Below are positions 8,053-15,944 of a stretch of 64,000 nucleotides of DNA, one piece after another; position 1 is the first letter of the stretch, and each line of letters starts with the position of its first letter. The DNA is from Methanospirillum hungatei. Its GTDB lineage: Archaea; Halobacteriota; Methanomicrobia; Methanomicrobiales; Methanospirillaceae. Location of the stretch: assembly GCF_019263745.1 (NCBI RefSeq), contig NZ_CP077107.1, positions 1,426,001 to 1,490,000 on the forward strand. The letters are read 5' to 3'. The position numbers and the translations under genes are program-made. Below the pieces are notes generated by a model. The model was not told the origin of the DNA. It saw only the letters and a program-made list of their open reading frames with translations, and ran no database searches.

Positions 8053-8254
8053 AAATTATTTGATCCACTTAATTTCGTGATGGGATTTCCCGGTGTATCT
8101 TATTGTTTATCCGATCTTTTCCAGCTTCACATCTTTCTCATGTGGATCGGTAGAGCGGTAATTTATCTGTTTCTCGTGTTATTTGCTCGATGTACCATGT
8201 TCATCGATACCCTGAATAATACAACAGATAATCCGATTATCCAAAACTTTTATT

Positions 8255-8279
8255 AAACACTCGGCGGCAACGAGTGTTT
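8255..8279. terminator. Hairpin between convergent genes
   Basis: AAACACTCG (8255-8263) and CGAGTGTTT (8271-8279) form a perfect 9-bp stem around a 7-base loop, between the ends of the GNAT gene and the GyrI-like gene. It could end transcription from either side, although no long T run follows. Confidence 0.4.
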
Positions 8280-8334
8280 GGTATCAAAATTGGAGTTTCT
8301 GTTCTCACTTCCCTGGTATCCATGCAAAAAAAAT

Positions 8335-8805
8335 TTACAGGACAGGGACATGGATCTCGGTTAGTATCTCTTCGGGTTTTACCATCCTGGGATCATTGGG
8401 GTATATCTCCCTGATTGGGCCAGCAATCTGAAGGTGTTGCTCATCAATCCAATCAAATATTTTATAATATGTTGATTCACAGGTTTCATAGGGTCCCTTG
8501 TGAAAAGCCCGAACCATTTTTCCTCCCGGGAGTTCATACATTTTGATCTCACCGGAATTATCAGAACTCCCTGATACAGGCCAGGCAACCTCCACAACAG
8601 CAGTTCCTTTCTCATTCGCCTCCAATACTGCTTCAGGACAGGTTTCGTGGCAGATAAACATCGGTGCACCGGTGATTGTCAGTTTCTTATCCACAATGGA
8701 TTCATAGACTTTCATAAGGAGTTCAGGTATTATCCCGTATGTTCCTGTCTTTGTTATCCCCATTACCTGTTGAGGAGGGAGGTTAATGATGGTGATTTCA
8801 TCCAT
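8335..8805 (-). CDS. GyrI-like small-molecule-binding protein
   Basis: A 156-residue single-domain protein of the GyrI/AraC effector-binding family. It begins EITIINLPPQQVMGITKTGTYG, the usual first strand with its following helix, and the second half repeats the fold: GGKMVRAFHKGPYETCESTYYKI and EIYPNDPRMVKPEEILTEIHVPV, the last being the characteristic ending. These domains bind hydrophobic or cationic ligands; free-standing ones may sense or hydrolyse small molecules. No DNA-binding part is attached. Confidence 0.8.
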   Translation of the reverse strand: MDEITIINLPPQQVMGITKTGTYGIIPELLMKVYESIVDKKLTITGAPMFICHETCPEAVLEANEKGTAVVEVAWPVSGSSDNSGEIKMYELPGGKMVRAFHKGPYETCESTYYKIFDWIDEQHLQIAGPIREIYPNDPRMVKPEEILTEIHVPVL

Positions 8806-9141
8806 AATCGATCAATGGAACACAGATTACATAAAATTTGTGAATTAACAATATTCGTTGCTATTCAGCCGTAATCATCAATTCAGGAATATTATTTCTT
8901 CCCCTGGCTGAATAGTTCCTACACAGTATAGAGAAATTGAAATTTTAATATTCAGAACGGTGATGTTGGCTGAATAGTTACCTATGTTGAAATATATCTA
9001 TTCACATCTCGAAAAAGCATTTAAAAACGTTTTGAATGAAAATTAACACCATTTTATTTGAACAAATCTATCTTAAGATATAATTTAAATTTTAAAAATA
9101 CCTAGAACTGATATCATTACACATCAATATAACTCATTCAT
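8806..9141. promoter_or_regulatory. Intergenic region with three GGCTGAATAG boxes and an AT-rich promoter
   Basis: GGCTGAATAG occurs at 8906-8915 and 8968-8977, and inverted (CTATTCAGCC) at 8861-8870. The segment 9070-9110 is strongly AT-rich (ATATAATTTAAATTTTAAAA) and could supply the TATA region for the antitoxin gene at 9142. The boxes lie between divergent genes and may be operators for either. Confidence 0.45.
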
Positions 9142-9375
9142 ATGTCTACATCAACAATCCAATTACCTGAATCTACCATACACGCCTTAGATAACCTCAA
9201 AGCCCTACCTGAAGAGAGCTATGCAGAGGTAATAGAACGACTTATCACCCTCTGTTCCGAGGAGGAAGAACTCACCCCCGAAGCATGGGCCAGGGTTCAA
9301 AAAGCCGAGGAAGAATACAAAACCGGGAAGACATACTCCCTCGAAGAGATAAAAAGAAGATTGGGGGACGAATAA
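9142..9375 (+). CDS. Antitoxin of RelBE-type module
   Basis: A 77-residue protein: STIQLPESTIHALDNLKAL resembles a ribbon-helix-helix-like N-terminus, and the acidic C-terminal half (ELTPEAWARVQKAEEEYKTG, then SLEEIKRRLGDE) is typical of an antitoxin helix that wraps a RelE toxin. Such antitoxins are common in methanogens. It is followed at once by the RelE-type toxin whose apparent start begins one base after this stop codon. Control by the upstream GGCTGAATAG boxes is possible. Confidence 0.75.
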   Translation: MSTSTIQLPESTIHALDNLKALPEESYAEVIERLITLCSEEEELTPEAWARVQKAEEEYKTGKTYSLEEIKRRLGDE

Positions 9376-9376
9376 T

Positions 9377-9646
9377 ATTTTTACTCTCTCTTTCACCCAT
9401 TCTGCAGAGCAGGGTCTGAAACAGATACCCAAAGAGTACCGATTCACAATATATCAGAAACTGGAAGAACTCTGCCATCTTGAAAATCCTGCTCTTACGT
9501 TAAAGAAATTGAAAAGCCCTGATGGCGTCAGACGATACTCCTTACGAGTAGGAATATACCAGGTCACAATCAGGATTGAACAGGATACACTGATCATCAT
9601 CGTGCTTGATGCAGGACATCGAAAGCATGCATATCGCAAATACTAA
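9377..9646 (+). CDS. relE: RelE/ParE family toxin with apparent ATT start
   Basis: The frame following the antitoxin encodes a full RelE-type toxin of 89 residues: FTLSFTHSAEQGLKQIP, KLEELCHLENPALTLKKL, VRRYSLRVGIYQVTIRIE and ending in AGHRKHAYRKY. The final basic and aromatic residues are those used for mRNA cleavage on the ribosome. No ATG, GTG or TTG is available between the upstream in-frame stop and the conserved start of the fold; the ATT at 9377 falls exactly where the family's initiator would be. Either ATT is used, which would lower toxin expression, or the start was mutated and the toxin is silent. Confidence 0.72.
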   Translation: MFTLSFTHSAEQGLKQIPKEYRFTIYQKLEELCHLENPALTLKKLKSPDGVRRYSLRVGIYQVTIRIEQDTLIIIVLDAGHRKHAYRKY

Positions 9647-10147
9647 GTTATCGTTACTAATCAGCCATACTCGTGAAACCTAGTATTTAGGTAAAAGGAT
9701 TTTTTAAAATCAGGTCAATACTGGTTCATGAGAAGGTGAAATAAATAGAAAGTGAGTTTTTTAAGAGAAATCAGGAAGCCATGGCTCCTCATTTACAGCT
9801 TTAATCACTCCATCTTTGATCGAAACATCATTTTTCTACACCATAGAGACATAACTCAGGACTGAATAGACAAGGTAGCGGATTACCTAAAGACTACCCC
9901 TATACCCCTAAGACTCTCTGTATGCCATTGAGGGAATAAGGATTATTCCCCCTGCTGCTGCCAGATAGACGGCCCCGGAGGAAAAAGAAGCCTGTTTTCA
10001 TCAGAAAGGCAGTCTGGCAGGATGCGAACTAATAACTCCTCTGCATCATTTCATCAGATTTAAATGAATACAGGAAATATTCCATATGGGAACCCTGAGT
10101 CCGGAATTGGTGCTGAAAAGCCGGATGTCACAATGGAGTAATAATTT
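9647..10147. other. Gene-free stretch with a short coding remnant
   Basis: No full gene. On the minus strand near 9765-9838 a short frame (NDVSIKDGVIKAVNEEPWLP) ending in a stop looks like the C-terminal remnant of a lost gene, but it is too short to identify. The final part before 10148 is the promoter side of the solute-binding protein gene. Confidence 0.25.
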
Positions 10148-11377
10148 ATGAAAAAGATATTTTTTTGCATCTTGATATTGTGGTGTGCCCTCCTTGTCGG
10201 ATCTGTATCTGCAGAGAGAGAGATAGTTATCGGGGCAATCATCGATGAAAGCGGAGATTCCGCTTCATTTGCGAAGGGAATTGAAGCAGCCGTGAATCTT
10301 GCGGCAGCTGACATGAACGAATACTACGCAAAGACCGGAAAAAACATAACGGTTATCATCAGGAAAGCCGGAACAGACGGATCAAAGGAAGCTGCAGCAC
10401 AGGCAGCTCGGGATCTCATCAACCAGGGTGTGCAGATCATTGTCGGACCAACTACGTCTGAAGAGGTATCCGGGTACCTGCCGATCATCACCAACGAGGG
10501 GATCCTGTCAATCAGCCCGTCTACCTCAATCAAGCTGTCACTCCCCGGGGATGCAGTTGTCAGGTTGTGTCCCGATGATTACCATATTCTCCAGGCACTG
10601 GAAAGTTTCAATACCGATTTCAAGGGCATGATTAACCCGATGACCATTGTTGTATCACGGGGGGATATATACGGAATTAATCTTGCTGATTTGGTCAGTT
10701 CGGTCACCAATGTTACCGGTATCGTTTCATATCCCCCGAATACCCAGGACTTTACCGGAACCCTTGATGAACTCGATTCTCTCGTTACTCCTGTCATTGA
10801 AGAATATGGGGAAGAGAGCGTCTGCATCTTTGCCATATCCATGGATGAGATAACGGATCTGATGGCACAGGCTTCTGCATATCCAAACCTGAAAAAGATT
10901 CACTGGTCAGGGATGGATGGTGTTGCCCTGAACCCGACGGTCCTTGAGAATGAAACGGCTGCTGAGTTTGCAGATGCAACCGGGCTTGCCGCACTTTCCT
11001 TTGACGCGAGCCAGGTTGCAAGTTCTGATTACTGGCGTGTACATGAGACCGTGCAGGCCGCTATCGGCGGGCGTCAGCCCCATATTTACGAGATTCTCCC
11101 CTATGATGAAACGGTTATGGCAACCCGGATTGTCGAGCACAATATGTCTGGCATACAGGACAATCTCTATCTTGCAGATTACCTGGGAAAAACGTCGTAT
11201 GGTGCAACAGGCAGGCTCAAATTGAACGAAAACGGTGATCGCGAGTTTGGTGATTACTGCTTTTACCAGGTGAGAAAAGGAGATGACGGGAAGTATACCT
11301 GGGTTCCATCATTCACATATCTGTATGGGATGGATACCACGATTCCCCTCGTCGACCTGAATAGTACCACCATGTAA
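10148..11377 (+). CDS. Branched-chain amino acid type periplasmic-binding protein
   Basis: A 409-residue exported protein. It starts with a signal peptide (KKIFFCILILWCALLVGSVSA) followed by REIVIGAIIDESGDSASFAKGIEAA, the standard opening of the type I (LivJ/amide) binding fold, and later IIVGPTTSEEVSGYLPI and YGATGRLKLNENGDR, which are typical of this family. It would capture a ligand outside the cell, classically a branched-chain amino acid, urea or amide. No ABC permease or ATPase is nearby, so it may serve a transporter encoded elsewhere or act in sensing. Confidence 0.83.
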   Translation: MKKIFFCILILWCALLVGSVSAEREIVIGAIIDESGDSASFAKGIEAAVNLAAADMNEYYAKTGKNITVIIRKAGTDGSKEAAAQAARDLINQGVQIIVGPTTSEEVSGYLPIITNEGILSISPSTSIKLSLPGDAVVRLCPDDYHILQALESFNTDFKGMINPMTIVVSRGDIYGINLADLVSSVTNVTGIVSYPPNTQDFTGTLDELDSLVTPVIEEYGEESVCIFAISMDEITDLMAQASAYPNLKKIHWSGMDGVALNPTVLENETAAEFADATGLAALSFDASQVASSDYWRVHETVQAAIGGRQPHIYEILPYDETVMATRIVEHNMSGIQDNLYLADYLGKTSYGATGRLKLNENGDREFGDYCFYQVRKGDDGKYTWVPSFTYLYGMDTTIPLVDLNSTTM

Positions 11378-11473
11378 TATTTGATCTAAAAAATACGTCA
11401 CGATCTCGCCAAAGAACAAGAAACAGCATGGAATGGTCAACAAATGTCCCCTTCCTGAAAGGAATGGATATTT

Positions 11474-11501
11474 CATTGAGGGATCATCCGATTCCTCAAT
11501 G
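11474..11501 (+). terminator. Hairpin downstream of solute-binding protein gene
   Basis: CATTGAGG (11474-11481) and CCTCAATG (11494-11501) form an 8-bp stem with a 12-base loop, about 100 bp after the stop. It may end the transcript or stabilise its 3' end. Confidence 0.35.
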
Positions 11502-11648
11502 AAGACCCTTTTTGCTCTATTCGGTAAATCAGGTTAAGAAAGCAAGATAAAAAAATCTGTCATTATCCCTTTCCTCGATATATTTCAGGCTTCTCCCAAT
11601 AAATCCAAAAAGTAAAATATTAAATACTCTCTTTCCATACAACGTTGC

Positions 11649-12485
11649 ATGAATCCTGAATTCTCACTGTTTTTGTTACTTTCATGTGTTTTCATGGCAT
11701 CATTGGTTGTTTTTCAATCAGGGCAGGCTATTCCCATGAAAGAAAACTACCCCCAGGAAAAGATCTCAATGCCTGTTGACAATCCATCATATCCGGCTCC
11801 ACCATACCATTTCGTCGATCGGGAATATTTCATCATTACGTATGAGACTGATCCAGATATTTTAAAGACAAAAGTGCCACCCCCTCTAGAAATAACAGAA
11901 CCAGTTGTAAAATACGAATTTATTCGAATGCCTGATTCTTCAGGACTTGGTGACTATACTGAATCAGGACAGGTAATCCCGGTCCAGTATAAAGGAAAGC
12001 CAGGACTCTTTATTTTATCAATGTATCTGGACAATGAACCGGCCATCCTGGCCGGGAGAGAGATATGGGGATTTCCAAAAAAACTCGCAACTCCTTCCCT
12101 TGGTGTTGACAAGGTAAGTAAAGATACGCTTGTAGGCAGACTATTTTATGGAGAACTGGAAGTCGCCCGTGGAACCATGGGCTACAAATGGGAAACACTG
12201 CCAACCGATGAGATAAAAAAATCGCTTGAGGAGACACCAAATTACCTGGTAAAATTGATCCCTGATGTCGATGGAACACCAAAGATTCACCAGCTGGTCA
12301 GGTACCATGTTGGAAATGTAACGGTCAAAGGTGCCTGGACAGGTCCGACTGACCTTGAACTCTTCTCTCATGCACTGGCACCCGTAGCAGACCTTCCCAT
12401 AAAACGGATAGTATCAGGAGTTCATTTTGTGAGTGACCTGACTCTGCTTCCCGGAACGGTTGAGTATGATTACATCCAGAACTGA
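11649..12485 (+). CDS. Exported acetoacetate decarboxylase-family protein
   Basis: A 278-residue protein. Residues about 55-270 match the acetoacetate decarboxylase (ADC) fold: FVDREYFIITYETDPDILK, FILSMYLDNEPAILAGREIW and GFPKKLATPSL. The double lysine at 144-145 corresponds to the Schiff-base lysine pair of ADC. The first 30 residues (SLFLLLSCVFMASLVVFQSG) are a hydrophobic signal or anchor, which is odd because classical ADC is cytosolic. The actual substrate is unknown; many family members act on other beta-keto acids or have different chemistry. It stands alone, with an AT-rich region just upstream. Confidence 0.75.
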   Translation: MNPEFSLFLLLSCVFMASLVVFQSGQAIPMKENYPQEKISMPVDNPSYPAPPYHFVDREYFIITYETDPDILKTKVPPPLEITEPVVKYEFIRMPDSSGLGDYTESGQVIPVQYKGKPGLFILSMYLDNEPAILAGREIWGFPKKLATPSLGVDKVSKDTLVGRLFYGELEVARGTMGYKWETLPTDEIKKSLEETPNYLVKLIPDVDGTPKIHQLVRYHVGNVTVKGAWTGPTDLELFSHALAPVADLPIKRIVSGVHFVSDLTLLPGTVEYDYIQN

Positions 12486-12492
12486 TTTTATT

Positions 12493-12690
12493 CTATAACT
12501 CACCGTTTATTTTACTTTTATCATACCATTCCCAGTACCACCTGGTGCCGTGGATGAAATCCGTTGTGATCCTAGGAAAGCGTAGTACCTCTTCTCGCAG
12601 ACTTCTCCATCCCTTCCTTGTGTCCGATCTGTTTTAAAATCACTCCGTCCACACCAGATCAGAGATGATATACATGGCACCGACAGTGTA
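12493..12690 (-). pseudogene. Possible remnant of an unidentified gene
   Basis: On the minus strand the frame ending at 12493 reads LREEVLRFPRITTDFIHGTR followed by WYWEWYDKSK, which looks like real protein, while upstream pieces in other frames (AGYTVGAMYIISDLVW, then GVILKQIGHKEGMEKS) look like its earlier parts. No frame is open across the whole stretch. I cannot name a family. Confidence 0.25.
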
Positions 12691-12707
12691 TCCCGCTTTC
12701 ACATGAG

Positions 12708-12725
12708 AAAAAAAAAAAAAAAAAA
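12708..12725 (-). terminator. A18 tract, reads as poly-T end of the minus-strand gene
   Basis: Eighteen consecutive A on the plus strand lie 7 bases downstream of the cysteine-repeat gene's stop on the minus strand. Transcribed from that side it is an 18-T run, the classic archaeal terminator form. Its length also makes it prone to slippage. Confidence 0.65.
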
Positions 12726-12732
12726 GAATTGA

Positions 12733-13305
12733 TTAATATGTACACTCAACTTTTCCTTCACTAACTTTCCCTTTACAACAGGATTCTGTCTTCGGGTTAT
12801 AGCAGGTATCACCGCATTTTGTGTACCCCTTCCCATCATATACTTCCCCAAGACAACAACTCTGATTGTTTGTGTTATAACAGGTGTCACCACATTTTTG
12901 CCAGCCAGTCCCCGGGTATATTTGATTATTACAACATGTTTCGTTCGTTAAATCATAACAGATCCCTCCACACACACCCCAGAGTAACCCGTCTTTTGGT
13001 TCTCCCTGACAACAGGATTGAGTAGTTGGATTATAGAATGAATCGCCGCATGATGGAAGACACCGGGTTCCATTTACCGGCACACCATTACAGCAAACCT
13101 GCTGTTCCATATTAAAGCAGACTCCTTTGCATACCCCCCAGCGGAGTCCGTCATATACCTCACCCTGACAGCAGGATTGTGTACTTGGATCATAGCAACT
13201 GTCACCGCATGGCACACATGTCTGATTTGCGCCGATAACGGTAACAGAAACGAGAATTGAGATCAGAAGGACCGCTCCTGCGACCCAGATATGTAACCGT
13301 TGCAT
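12733..13305 (-). CDS. Secreted cysteine-repeat protein (galaxin-like di-cysteine repeats)
   Basis: A 190-residue protein with an N-terminal signal or anchor (WVAGAVLLISILVSVTVIGA) followed by about five and a half degenerate repeats of the form CGDxCYxPxTQSCCxGEVYDG. Each repeat carries a C-x3-C group and a CC pair, roughly 30 cysteines in all. The CC-x-G-x-x-Y pattern resembles the di-cysteine repeats of galaxin-type extracellular proteins, but I cannot claim homology. Disulfide bonding outside the cell is the likely reason for the cysteines. Repeat spacing alternates, with GLRWGVCKGVCF-like units between CGD units. The gene ends at an 18-T terminator. Confidence 0.8.
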   Translation of the reverse strand: MQRLHIWVAGAVLLISILVSVTVIGANQTCVPCGDSCYDPSTQSCCQGEVYDGLRWGVCKGVCFNMEQQVCCNGVPVNGTRCLPSCGDSFYNPTTQSCCQGEPKDGLLWGVCGGICYDLTNETCCNNQIYPGTGWQKCGDTCYNTNNQSCCLGEVYDGKGYTKCGDTCYNPKTESCCKGKVSEGKVECTY

Positions 13306-13435
13306 ATAGCTTTGTACAGTATCAGCAGCTCAAGAAGTTTCTTTCTAAACCAAAAACATGAGAAAGTATCAGATCTGATGACAGTGAAAAAACGACCTTA
13401 TTCATACCCCTTGAGATACATATACCTCTATATCT

Positions 13436-13903
13436 ATGCCCGAAGAGCCAACACAAAGAGTTGCACTCCTGGTAATGGGCTGTCCAAAAGTCCCGGTACA
13501 GACAAGCCTGGTTCTGTATCTCTCAAACCGGATGAAGAAGGCAGGAATCAGAACCATTATTGCAGGTACCCCTTCTGCCAGACAATTAATTCGGGTTGCA
13601 GATCCGGACGGTCATTACACCATGGAGATGAAAGATCTGGATGCGACAATAGCAGCGCTCGCAGAGGGAGCACTCTCTGTTACTGACAGTTATGTATTTG
13701 TTCACAATGATGCAGGTATAAGTTATGCAGCGACATTAGAATCATTGACAAAACGACCTGTTACTGCAATAATTTTTGGTGAAGAAGCAGAACTGATGAC
13801 ACGAGAGATATCATTTCCCTGCACCATCATTGCCGAACCTGCCATACATAACCCAATGCCTTTAAAACGAAAACTTGAGGAGGTTGCACCATGGGATGTC
13901 TAG
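13436..13903 (+). CDS. DUF1890 family methanogen protein
   Basis: A 155-residue protein with RVALLVMGCPKVPVQTSL near the start, a Rossmann-like strand-loop-helix, and TIIAGTPSARQLIRVADPDGHY, matching DUF1890, a small family found almost only in methanogens. It overlaps the DUF1894 gene by 13 bases, an arrangement conserved among methanogens. The function is unknown; close linkage to arfC may hint at cofactor metabolism, but this is inference. An AT-rich box near 13409-13420 lies about 20 bases before the ATG. Confidence 0.8.
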   Translation: MPEEPTQRVALLVMGCPKVPVQTSLVLYLSNRMKKAGIRTIIAGTPSARQLIRVADPDGHYTMEMKDLDATIAALAEGALSVTDSYVFVHNDAGISYAATLESLTKRPVTAIIFGEEAELMTREISFPCTIIAEPAIHNPMPLKRKLEEVAPWDV

Positions 13904-14163
13904 AGTCACTTCCGTATGAAGTTCTTCTGTCAAAAATATCCTTTAAAGAATCACGTGAATTCCTCTCCCGGTACCAGGAAAAATATGATATTGAACCAGG
14001 ATACCGGATGTTTGATCTCAACATAATTGGAGTTCCACCAATCAGAGTTGCTGTGGATGGAAATGCATTGATCTTTCCTTTCACAAAACCCTGTCATGGG
14101 ACATTCCTCATTAGGGTTCCTGAGGCGACGGAAGAGATAGAACGACTTCGAAACAGAAAATAG
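13891..14163 (+). CDS. DUF1894 family methanogen protein
   Basis: A 90-residue protein, GCLESLPYEVLLSKISFKES at the start and ALIFPFTKPCHGTFLIRVP toward the end, matching DUF1894. It overlaps the DUF1890 gene by 13 bases and ends two bases before arfC, so the three genes form an operon. Residues CHGTF in the C-terminal part are a family hallmark. No function has been shown. Confidence 0.8.
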   Translation: MGCLESLPYEVLLSKISFKESREFLSRYQEKYDIEPGYRMFDLNIIGVPPIRVAVDGNALIFPFTKPCHGTFLIRVPEATEEIERLRNRK

Positions 14164-14165
14164 GG

Positions 14166-14849
14166 ATGGAAATGCGCCCATATGTCATCGTGAATGTAGC
14201 GGTTAGTGCTGATGGTAAATTATCTACCAGAGAGCGCAGACAGGTGAAGATATCTGGAAGTCAGGATTTTGAACGGGTAGACACCTTAAAAGCCGGATGT
14301 GATGCCATTATGGTAGGAATTGGCACGGTGCTGGCAGATGATCCTTCACTTACTATTAAATCACCTGATCATATCGCCGAGCGAACCAGGCAGGGAAAAC
14401 CAGAACACCCGGTGCGGATCGTAGTCGACAGCCACGCACGAACTCCTCCGGATGCAAAAATCCTCCATAAAGGTTCTGGAAAGCGAATCGTTGCCGTATC
14501 TGAAGCAGCACCAACGGAAAGGATGCAGAACCTAAAATCGATATCAGATGTGATCGTTGCCGGAAAAGAACAGGTAGATCTTACATATCTCCTTCATAAA
14601 CTTGCAGAAGAAGGAATTACCCGACTGATGGTTGAAGGTGGGGGGACACTGATCTGGGGTTTAATCTCTGAAGGTCTGGTTGACGAATTATTCATGTTTG
14701 TGGGCAATATTATCATTGGAGGATATAATGCCCCAACTCTTGCAGACGGACCTGGATTTATCAAAGAATCAGATTTTCCGACCTTAAAACTCATCAGTAC
14801 ATCAATAATAGAGGAAGGGGTTTTGATCCACTGGAAAATGGGTAATTAA
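14166..14849 (+). CDS. arfC: 2,5-diamino-6-(ribosylamino)pyrimidinone 5'-phosphate reductase
   Basis: A 227-residue RibD C-terminal-type reductase. It opens RPYVIVNVAVSADGKLST, the NADPH-fold start of this family, with DAIMVGIGTVLADDPSLT in the middle and RLMVEGGGTLIWGLI later, the classical G-G-G segment. It reduces the ribosylamino-pyrimidinone phosphate in archaeal riboflavin and F420 synthesis, before deamination. The free-standing form without a deaminase domain is the archaeal ArfC (MJ0671-like) type. Third gene of the DUF1890 operon. Confidence 0.9.
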   Translation: MEMRPYVIVNVAVSADGKLSTRERRQVKISGSQDFERVDTLKAGCDAIMVGIGTVLADDPSLTIKSPDHIAERTRQGKPEHPVRIVVDSHARTPPDAKILHKGSGKRIVAVSEAAPTERMQNLKSISDVIVAGKEQVDLTYLLHKLAEEGITRLMVEGGGTLIWGLISEGLVDELFMFVGNIIIGGYNAPTLADGPGFIKESDFPTLKLISTSIIEEGVLIHWKMGN

Positions 14850-14962
14850 TCGGCATCTGCTAAAATAATTAACAATACACCCATATTTTTTTAGGCAATA
14901 ATTTCATGCTGTGCAAATGCGATACCTTATTGCATTGGAAGTGTGAAGTTTCCGAGGTTGTT

Positions 14963-15331
14963 GTGCCAGAGGTAACACTCTTTATTGTTGAAGATAATCC
15001 GGTAATTGCCGATCTCATCTCCTGGCGGCTTTCAGAGATGGGATACAATGTTGCGGGAACTGCTGAAGATAGCATAGAAGCGCTGAGCCGCATAGAAGAG
15101 ATACTTCCAACTCTGGTATTAATGGATATCAACCTGCCAGGAGAGATGGACGGGATAGAGGTTGCATCTGAGATTATCAGGAAATTTAATATCCCAATTG
15201 TTTATATCAGCTCAATAATTGACTCTGCAATTATGGAGCGGGCAAAAAAAACAAAACCAAGAGGGTACATTGTAAAACCCTTTACTGATAATCAACTTCG
15301 CGCTACTATTGAAATGGCATTGCATCCGTAA
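14963..15331 (+). CDS. Stand-alone response-regulator receiver domain (CheY-like)
   Basis: A 122-residue receiver. The acidic pair is at residues 10-11 (VEDN), the phosphoacceptor is D55 in LVLMDINLPG, the switch region is VYISS and the conserved lysine is in GYIVKPF. I chose GTG 14963 because a GAGG site lies five bases before it and the fold begins there; an ATG at 14906 would add 19 residues rich in cysteine that do not belong to the domain. No kinase is adjacent. It is convergent with hisH, with 7 bases between their stops. Confidence 0.82.
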   Translation: MPEVTLFIVEDNPVIADLISWRLSEMGYNVAGTAEDSIEALSRIEEILPTLVLMDINLPGEMDGIEVASEIIRKFNIPIVYISSIIDSAIMERAKKTKPRGYIVKPFTDNQLRATIEMALHP

Positions 15332-15338
15332 ATCAGCC

Positions 15339-15944
15339 TCACATCATCCCGATAAAATTTCGTAATATTGAAAGACCAGTGTCTCCACTTTTTTCCGGAT
15401 GAAATTGAACTCCGACAGCGGTTCCGTTTCGAATCGACGATGCAAAGGTATTGATGTAATCGGTCGATGTGACACAATATTCTGCCAGAGTATCTGCCCA
15501 GTATGAATGTACAAAGTATACATACGACTGATCAGGGATACCCTCAAAAAGCGGATCGTCCTGTTTCTTCAGATTTATCTGATTCCATCCCATATGGGGA
15601 ATTTTATACCCCGGAGTATCGGAAAAACGCCTCACAGTCCCTGGTATAAGGCCTAGACCCTGGTGAAGCCCATGTTCTTCAGAGAACTCCATCATCATCT
15701 GCATACCAAGGCAGATACCAAGAATCGGAACCTGACCTTCGGATTCGATTAAGGTCTGCGACAGATCTGCAAGCTGGGTCATCCCTTCATGAAAGGCACC
15801 AACGCCGGGGAGAATGATTCCTTCTGCTGCCCGGATCTCATCAAGGTCATGCGAGATCAGAACCTCTGCTCCGGCCTTTTGAACTGCTTTACTGACACTG
15901 CGCATATTCCCAAGGCCATAATCGACGATAACAATGGTGCTCAT
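15339..15944 (-). CDS. hisH: Imidazole glycerol phosphate synthase, glutaminase subunit HisH
   Basis: A 201-residue class I glutamine amidotransferase. The nucleophile is C78 in GICLGMQ and the partner residues are H182 and E184 in FHPEKS. It opens IVIVDYGLGNMRSV, typical of HisH, and supplies ammonia to HisF in histidine synthesis. No other his gene of the main pathway is adjacent, although a HisA-like gene lies at 59.5 kb. Its ATG overlaps the upstream gene's stop by four bases, so it is co-translated with the PAPS-reductase-like gene. Confidence 0.93.
   Translation of the reverse strand: MSTIVIVDYGLGNMRSVSKAVQKAGAEVLISHDLDEIRAAEGIILPGVGAFHEGMTQLADLSQTLIESEGQVPILGICLGMQMMMEFSEEHGLHQGLGLIPGTVRRFSDTPGYKIPHMGWNQINLKKQDDPLFEGIPDQSYVYFVHSYWADTLAEYCVTSTDYINTFASSIRNGTAVGVQFHPEKSGDTGLSILRNFIGMM

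Noticed and set aside
13300-13686. 128-codon plus-strand frame overlapping the DUF1890 start
   Set aside because: It is a shifted shadow of the DUF1890 gene; the family match lies in the other frame.
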